9,585 bases of DNA from an uncultured Victivallales bacterium. GTDB lineage: Bacteria > Verrucomicrobiota > Lentisphaeria > Oligosphaerales > JAFGRS01. Shown here piece after piece: positions 5,644 to 9,585 of the stretch (its first letter is position 1; every line of letters starts with the position of its first letter). The DNA lies in NCBI GenBank assembly GCA_903834675.1, contig CAILKC010000253.1, positions 1-9,585 of the forward strand, read 5' to 3'. Under the pieces are notes generated by a model. That model ran no database searches. It saw nothing but the letters and a program-made list of their open reading frames with translations, and was not told where the DNA came from. A program made the translations under genes and the position numbers.

Positions 5644-8043
5644 TCAGCGCAATTCGACCTCAAGAGCGGCGGCCAGGTGCGTGCGGACCTGCTCGTGCAG
5701 GGCGTTGACGTCCTTGTCCGTCAGCGTCTGTTGCGGGTCGCGATAGGTCACCGTGTAGGCCATGCTGATGCGACCCTTCCCCAGGGCCTTCTCGTCCTGG
5801 TAGATATCGAACAGCTCGATGGCCTCCACCAGCGGCAGTCGCAGCGCGGCGATGGCCTCGACGACCTGCCGGTGCGTGACCTCGCTGCCGACCACGAAGC
5901 TGATGTCGCGAGCCACGGCGGGGAACTGCGGCAGGGGCCGGTAGGTCATGGACGACGGGGCGTGGGCACGGACGCGGTCGAACTCGATCAGCGCCATGAA
6001 CAGCGGCGACTTTAGCCGCATGTCCTTGGTGAGGTCTTCGCACACCTGGCCGAAAACGGCCACGGCTTCGCCCCCCAGCAACAGGCTGCCGCAAGCGCCA
6101 TCCCGGAAGGCCGGGTGCGCCGCGGCGGCGGCGCTGGGAGACAGGCGGCGCGCCGCGAACCAGCCCTCGAGCACGCCCTTCAGGTCGAAGAGGTCCAGCT
6201 CGCGCTTCTTCTCCTCGCCGAAGCGTTCAGGCTGAGCCCGGCCGGTCATGATGATGGCAATCTGGAGCCGCTCCTCGGGAAGGTCCGGATCGTGTACCAG
6301 AACTCGGCCCAGCTCGAAGAAGGCCAGATCATCACGGCCGCGGGCAATGTTGTGGGCGGCCGTGGCAAGCACTCCCGGTATCAGCGTCGGTCGCATGGCG
6401 CCGAGTTCAGCGCTGATCGGATTGAGCGGCCGCACAAGCTGGCACTCCATCACCCCGCTGCAGCGAACCGCGGCATGGGGGTGGACGAAGCTGTAGGTCA
6501 TGGTTTCGTCCAGCCCCAGAGCCCGGAGCTGGGCCCGCGCCGCCTCGATGGGGTAGTAGCAGTCGTCGGCGCGCGTGCCCCCGACCAGGGCAGCGACCGG
6601 GCTCCCCGCGATGTTGTTCAGACCGTAGAGCCGGGCTACCTCCTCGATCAGATCGGCTTCGCGCAGCAGGTCCGTGCGCCGCCAGGCCGGGATGCGCACG
6701 GTGATCGTCTCCGCGGTCTGACTCGTGACCTCCAAGCCCAGGTTCACCAGGAAGCCGCAGACCGCTTCCGCTGGAATCGACACCCCGATGAGGGCGTTGA
6801 GGCGCTGGAAACGTGCCGTGACCTCGTGGGGCTGGTAGGGCCGGGCGTAAAGATCGATACTCTCGGGCACGACCTCGCCCCCGGCCAGTTCGGAGATGAG
6901 TGCCGCGGCGCGACGGCTGGCCCACTCGGTCATCTCGATGTCGATGCCGCGCTCGAAGCGGTAGCTGGACTCGCTGCTGAGGCCGACGCGACGACTGGTG
7001 GCACGGATACAGGCCGGGTCGAAACAGGCGCTTTCGAGCAGGACGGTGGTGGTCTGGTCGCGGATGATGCTGTTAGCGCCACCCATAATGCCGGCCAGCG
7101 CCACGGGCCGGGCGCCATCGCAGATGAGAAGGGTCTCGGGCGTCAGGGTCCGCTCGCACCCATCGAGGGTGACCATGCGGTCCTCGGCCCGGGCCCGGCG
7201 CACGACGATGCGGCGACCGTCAAGCAGGTCGTAGTCGAAGGCATGCAGCGGCTGGCCGCACTCCATCATGACGTAGTTGGTGATGTCCACCACGTTGTTG
7301 ATGGGGCGGATGCCGACGGCCTTGAGCGCCTTCTGCAGCCACTCGGGGCTCTGCCCGATGCGCACGCCGCGGACGATGCGAGCGAGGTAACGCGGGCAGA
7401 GATCCGGGGCGTGTACCTCCACCGAGGTCAGCTCGCTCAGGCGTACTCCGGCGGCTTCGCGCCAGGCGGTCTCCGGCAAGCGAAAGCGCTCCAGGGTGCC
7501 GCTGACCGCCGCGATCTCGCGAGCGATCCCGATGTGAGAGTTCCAATCGCAGCGGTTCGGCGTGACTTCCCAGTCGATCACGGTGTCGGTCCCGAGCACC
7601 GCCGAGACGGGCACGCCCAAGGGCGCCGTGGCCGGCAGCACGACAATGCCGGAGTGGTCGTTGCTCAGCCCCAGTTCATCCTCAGCACAGATCATACCGA
7701 AGGACTCCACCCCGCGAATCTTCGCCTTGCGGATGGTGATGCCGCGCAGTTCCGTGCCGATCAAAGCACAGGCGATCTTCTGCCCGGCGTCGCAATTCGG
7801 CGCCCCGCAGACCACCTGCAGCGACGCCGCCGCCCCGGTGCCCACGGTGCAGACGCTGAGGCGGTCGGCGTTGGGGTGCGGTTCGCGCTTGAGGATTTCC
7901 CCCACCACCACCGAAGGCGGCAGCGCGCCCAGCCGTTCGATGCCCTCGACCTCAAGGCCGGCCAGGGTCAAGCGCTCGGCCAGCTCGTCGGCCTCCCAGG
8001 GGATGTCGATGTAGTTGCACAGCCAGCGAAAAGAGGTCTTCAT
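5644..8043 (-). CDS. pheT: Phenylalanine--tRNA ligase beta subunit
   Basis: Beta subunit of the alpha2beta2 enzyme that attaches phenylalanine to tRNA-Phe in the cytoplasm; it binds tRNA and edits mischarged Tyr-tRNA. At 799 residues it is full length (the E. coli protein is 795). In order: N-terminal MKTSFRWLCNYIDIPWEADE; the OB-fold tRNA_bind domain about 40-150 (HPNADRLSVC 57-65, VVCGAPNC 78-84); the B3/B4 editing region about 210-390 (INNVVDITNYVMMECGQPLH, GIMGG 318-322, RFERGID 362-368); B5 about 405-475 (IPAWRRTDLLREADLIEEVA, RLYGLNNI); a catalytic-like pseudo-synthetase region about 490-690; and the C-terminal FDX-ACB anticodon-binding domain about 701-799 (YRPLPQFPAVARDISFVV, GRISMAYTVTYR). 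The start at 8043 matches the family; AAGGG lies 10 bases before it, inside a small inverted repeat. It follows pheS after a 184-bp gap and converges with the gene on the left. No defects seen. Confidence 0.98.
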   Translation of the reverse strand: MKTSFRWLCNYIDIPWEADELAERLTLAGLEVEGIERLGALPPSVVVGEILKREPHPNADRLSVCTVGTGAAASLQVVCGAPNCDAGQKIACALIGTELRGITIRKAKIRGVESFGMICAEDELGLSNDHSGIVVLPATAPLGVPVSAVLGTDTVIDWEVTPNRCDWNSHIGIAREIAAVSGTLERFRLPETAWREAAGVRLSELTSVEVHAPDLCPRYLARIVRGVRIGQSPEWLQKALKAVGIRPINNVVDITNYVMMECGQPLHAFDYDLLDGRRIVVRRARAEDRMVTLDGCERTLTPETLLICDGARPVALAGIMGGANSIIRDQTTTVLLESACFDPACIRATSRRVGLSSESSYRFERGIDIEMTEWASRRAAALISELAGGEVVPESIDLYARPYQPHEVTARFQRLNALIGVSIPAEAVCGFLVNLGLEVTSQTAETITVRIPAWRRTDLLREADLIEEVARLYGLNNIAGSPVAALVGGTRADDCYYPIEAARAQLRALGLDETMTYSFVHPHAAVRCSGVMECQLVRPLNPISAELGAMRPTLIPGVLATAAHNIARGRDDLAFFELGRVLVHDPDLPEERLQIAIIMTGRAQPERFGEEKKRELDLFDLKGVLEGWFAARRLSPSAAAAAHPAFRDGACGSLLLGGEAVAVFGQVCEDLTKDMRLKSPLFMALIEFDRVRAHAPSSMTYRPLPQFPAVARDISFVVGSEVTHRQVVEAIAALRLPLVEAIELFDIYQDEKALGKGRISMAYTVTYRDPQQTLTDKDVNALHEQVRTHLAAALEVELR

Positions 8044-8045
8044 CG

Positions 8046-8059
8046 GAAGGGTTCCCTTC
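8046..8059 (-). promoter_or_regulatory. Inverted repeat containing the pheT ribosome binding site
   Basis: On the minus strand the sequence just before the pheT ATG reads GAAGGG-AA-CCCTTC-CG-ATG. The arms pair perfectly; in practice 5 pairs close a 4-base loop. The 5' arm contains the only good Shine-Dalgarno match, 10 bases from the start codon. If the stem forms it would hide the ribosome binding site. The structure is seen directly; any regulatory effect is inference. Confidence 0.4.
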
Positions 8060-8071
8060 AGGCAACCACGT

Positions 8072-8101
8072 AGGGTTTAGGGTTCAGGGGTAGAGGGTTG
8101 G
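8072..8101. repeat. Degenerate GGGTTCA/GGGTTTA heptamer tract in the pheS-pheT spacer
   Basis: On the plus strand GGGTTTA (8073-8079), GGGTTCA (8080-8086), GGGGTAGA (8087-8094) and GGGTTGG (8095-8101) follow one another. This is a degenerate version of the perfect heptamer array found upstream of pheS at 9436-9473, in the same orientation. Confidence 0.7.
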
Positions 8102-8210
8102 ATCATCCAGAGATTGCGGGCCACGGTTCAGCGCCAGCCAGCCATCTACGCCCCGCTTGTCGGGAGCATGCTTCACGTAGTCTTGACCGAACGCTGCCAC
8201 CCTGAACCCT
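8079..8210. repeat. 11-bp inverted repeat filling the pheS-pheT spacer
   Basis: AGGGTTCAGGG (8079-8089) and its exact complement CCCTGAACCCT (8200-8210) flank 110 bases. The enclosed stretch contains no gene, no tRNA that I can recognise and no clear promoter; it includes the imperfect palindrome TGGATCATCCA. The arrangement resembles a small non-coding insertion bounded by repeats, but no target duplication was found. A shared G-rich motif in opposite orientations could also arise by chance expansion. Confidence 0.5.
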
Positions 8211-8227
8211 CCGCCTCCAGCCTATCC

Positions 8228-9244
8228 TCAGAATTGGGCCAGGAAGCGCACGTCGTTCTCATAGAGCAGCCGGATGTCGTTGATCGCGTGCCGAATCATG
8301 GCAATGCGCTCGATGCCCATACCGAAGGCATAGCCGGTCCAGGCCTCGGGGTCGTAGCCCACTGCGGTGAAGACGGCCGGATCGACCATCCCCGCCCCGC
8401 TGATCTCCAGCCAGCCCGAATGCTTGCAGACCCCGCAACCCTTGCCACCGCACATGATGCAGGAGAAGTCGTACTCGATGCTGGGTTCGGTGAAGGGGAA
8501 GAAGTGCGGGCGGAATCGTATTTTCACGTCTGGCCCCATGATCTCGCGGGCGAATTCCGCCAGCACGCCCTTGAGGTCGGCCAACGAGACCTGGCGGTCG
8601 ACGTAGAGCCCCTCGATCTGGTGGAAGTTCATGCTGTGCGTCGCATCCGGAGTGTCGCGCCGGTAACAACGCCCCGGACAGATGATTCGCACCGGCGGCG
8701 GCTGCCGCTCCATGACCCGAATCTGCACCGGGCTGGTCTGCGTGCGCAGGCAGCGGCCATCGGCCAGATAGAAGGTATCCTTGACATCGCGCGACGGATG
8801 CTCCGGGGGCGTATTCAGCGCATCGAAATTATGGTGGACCGTCTCGAGGTCCGGCCCATCGGCGACCACGAACCCCATGCGTCTGAAAATGGCCACGGCG
8901 TCATCCATCACCCGGGCCACTGGATGCAGGAAGCCGCTGTGGCGCCGGCGGCCGGGCAGAGTCACATCGACGGCCTGCACCACGGTCTCCTGGCGGCCCA
9001 GTGCCGCCCGCGCCGCCTCGAAGGCGGCTTCAATCTCCTGCTTCACGCGGTTGGCCGTGCGGCCGACCTGCGGCCGTTCCTCGGCCGGCACCGCTCCCAT
9101 GCTCTTGAGCAAAGCGGTGATTTCGCCCTTGCGGCCCAGAAAGCGGATGTGGCACTCCTCGATCTCGGCGCTCGAGGTGACCACCGCTAGCGCCTGCTGC
9201 GCCTGGACCAAAGCCTCTTGTAGATGTGTCTCGATCTCGTTCAT
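8228..9244 (-). CDS. pheS: Phenylalanine--tRNA ligase alpha subunit
   Basis: Class II catalytic subunit of phenylalanyl-tRNA synthetase; it activates phenylalanine with ATP and transfers it to tRNA-Phe together with PheT. At 338 residues it is full length (E. coli 327). The N-terminal tRNA-binding helical arm is about 1-85 (RFLGRKGEIT 34-43). Then come HPVARVMDDAVAIFRRMGF, the substrate region HPSRDVKDTFYL 149-160, motif 2 LRTQTSPVQIRVM 166-178, RRDTPDATHSMNFHQIEGL 195-213, and motif 3 GYAFGMGIERIAM 304-316. C262, C265, C270 and C273 form the C-x2-C-x4-C-x2-C block seen in many non-enterobacterial PheS proteins, a possible zinc site absent from E. coli. The start at 9244 (MNEIETHLQEALVQ) is chosen because the open frame up to 9352 adds 36 residues with no family likeness; a weak AGG lies 7 bases upstream. 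pheT follows after 184 bp. Confidence 0.98.
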   Translation of the reverse strand: MNEIETHLQEALVQAQQALAVVTSSAEIEECHIRFLGRKGEITALLKSMGAVPAEERPQVGRTANRVKQEIEAAFEAARAALGRQETVVQAVDVTLPGRRRHSGFLHPVARVMDDAVAIFRRMGFVVADGPDLETVHHNFDALNTPPEHPSRDVKDTFYLADGRCLRTQTSPVQIRVMERQPPPVRIICPGRCYRRDTPDATHSMNFHQIEGLYVDRQVSLADLKGVLAEFAREIMGPDVKIRFRPHFFPFTEPSIEYDFSCIMCGGKGCGVCKHSGWLEISGAGMVDPAVFTAVGYDPEAWTGYAFGMGIERIAMIRHAINDIRLLYENDVRFLAQF

Positions 9245-9435
9245 GGTCAGGCCTGCTGCTCCGCGTTCGCCCGCCGCAGCGGGTACCCCCGGCTCCGGCA
9301 ACCCACCGACATCGACAGGTCGCCCGCCGAGAACTCGCAAACCTAGTACCAATAGCGGCGGAACCCGATTTTTCCAGCCTCTACTTGGGCAAGGGGCGCA
9401 TGTCAGCTCCGTAGGTGGTGACTACTCAGGTCCTG

Positions 9436-9473
9436 GGGTTCAGGGTTCAGGGTTCAGGGTTCAGGGTTCAGGG
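9436..9473. repeat. Perfect (GGGTTCA)5 tandem array
   Basis: Five identical 7-base units, GGGTTCA at 9436, 9443, 9450, 9457 and 9464, followed by GGG. The array lies about 190 bases upstream of pheS. Its unit is the one seen in the pheS-pheT spacer, so the motif flanks pheS on both sides. The unit length of 7 and the lack of spacers rule out a CRISPR array. Confidence 0.95.
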
Positions 9474-9521
9474 CCGCGGCCTGGCATACCGGAATGAGAC
9501 TTGCCGACGCGGTTCCTATTC

Positions 9522-9547
9522 CGATCCGGCCGGGACGCGCCGGATCG
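9522..9547. other. 9-bp GC-rich hairpin upstream of pheS
   Basis: CGATCCGGC (9522-9530) and GCCGGATCG (9539-9547) pair perfectly around an 8-base loop. No T run follows on either strand. It could be part of a terminator-like or leader structure, or a palindromic repeat element. The function is unknown. Confidence 0.5.
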
Positions 9548-9554
9548 CCTGGAG

Positions 9555-9574
9555 GGCGGCCCTGCGTGGCCGCC
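9555..9574. other. 7-bp GC-rich hairpin adjacent to the 9522-9547 stem
   Basis: GGCGGCC (9555-9561) and GGCCGCC (9568-9574) pair perfectly around a 6-base loop, 8 bases to the right of the previous hairpin. Two strong stems in tandem recall REP-like or terminator-like units, but the window ends at 9585, so further copies cannot be seen. Confidence 0.45.
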
Positions 9575-9585
9575 GCGGCGCCGAC

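Larger units (their letters stand above)
9245..9585. other. Non-coding region upstream of pheS
   Basis: No gene could be supported in these 341 bases. On the minus strand this is the pheS leader. I looked for the end of rplT, which often precedes pheS, and for a T-box leader, and saw neither. The region holds the GGGTTCA array, a 10-bp palindrome GGCCGCGGCC (9472-9481) and two GC hairpins near the right edge. No convincing -35/-10 pair for pheS was found. Confidence 0.6.

Noticed and set aside
6115..8073. Long plus-strand open frame (652 codons) opposite pheT
   Set aside because: The minus strand is an unmistakable full-length pheT. The antisense frame is open because of GC-rich codon bias and its translation shows no family likeness.
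8114..9190. Plus-strand open frame (358 codons) opposite pheS
   Set aside because: pheS motifs 2 and 3 and full length on the minus strand explain the region; the antisense product is His/Arg-rich with no recognisable domain.
9245..9352. 36-residue N-terminal extension of pheS
   Set aside because: Low-complexity Gly/Val/Ala-rich sequence not found in PheS; MNEIETHLQEALVQ at 9244 fits the family start.
9436..9473. CRISPR array or eukaryote-type telomere repeat
   Set aside because: Units are 7 bases with no spacers, so it is not a CRISPR. The single GGGTTTA in the other spacer resembles plant telomere repeats, but the context is bacterial genes and the main unit is GGGTTCA.

Overview
This is a GC-rich bacterial window. 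Its core is a phenylalanyl-tRNA synthetase locus (pheS, then pheT, both on the minus strand), which converges on a large plus-strand gene for a DUF1638/hydantoinase-oxoprolinase fusion protein. The left quarter is mobile DNA. The host lineage cannot be fixed from the sequence alone. High GC, short G-rich repeats between genes and nested transposons would fit several groups with high-GC members (Planctomycetota-like lineages are one guess), and I make no firm assignment.

Bases 1-1959 are the right part of an IS4-family (Tn5-like) insertion sequence. Its transposase carries an N-terminal DUF4338 (DruA-type) domain, and the gene continues off the left edge. The main frame stops early at 1773, but a -1 shift on an A8 run (1758-1765) restores the conserved C-terminal end to 1931. 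The element appears to have landed inside an older, already broken minus-strand DDE transposase gene of IS481/Mu-like type (about 1960-2534). That gene has lost its 3' half and carries an internal frame change.

Bases 2741-5497 encode a 918-residue protein. Residues 1 to about 262 are a complete DUF1638 domain; about 278-918 are a complete ASKHA-fold HyuA-type ATPase domain. This fusion is the most unusual coding feature in the window. The substrate is unknown; a link to corrinoid or methyl-transfer metabolism is possible but is only inference from where DUF1638 genes are often found.

Bases 5644-8043 are pheT and 8228-9244 are pheS, transcribed in the order pheS-pheT and together making the alpha2beta2 enzyme that charges tRNA-Phe. 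They are 184 bp apart. The spacer contains inverted copies of a GGGTTCA-type repeat and a hairpin that could cover the pheT ribosome binding site. Upstream of pheS (9245-9585) no gene is visible. That stretch holds five perfect GGGTTCA tandem units and two strong GC hairpins, so the same repeat motif flanks pheS on both sides.
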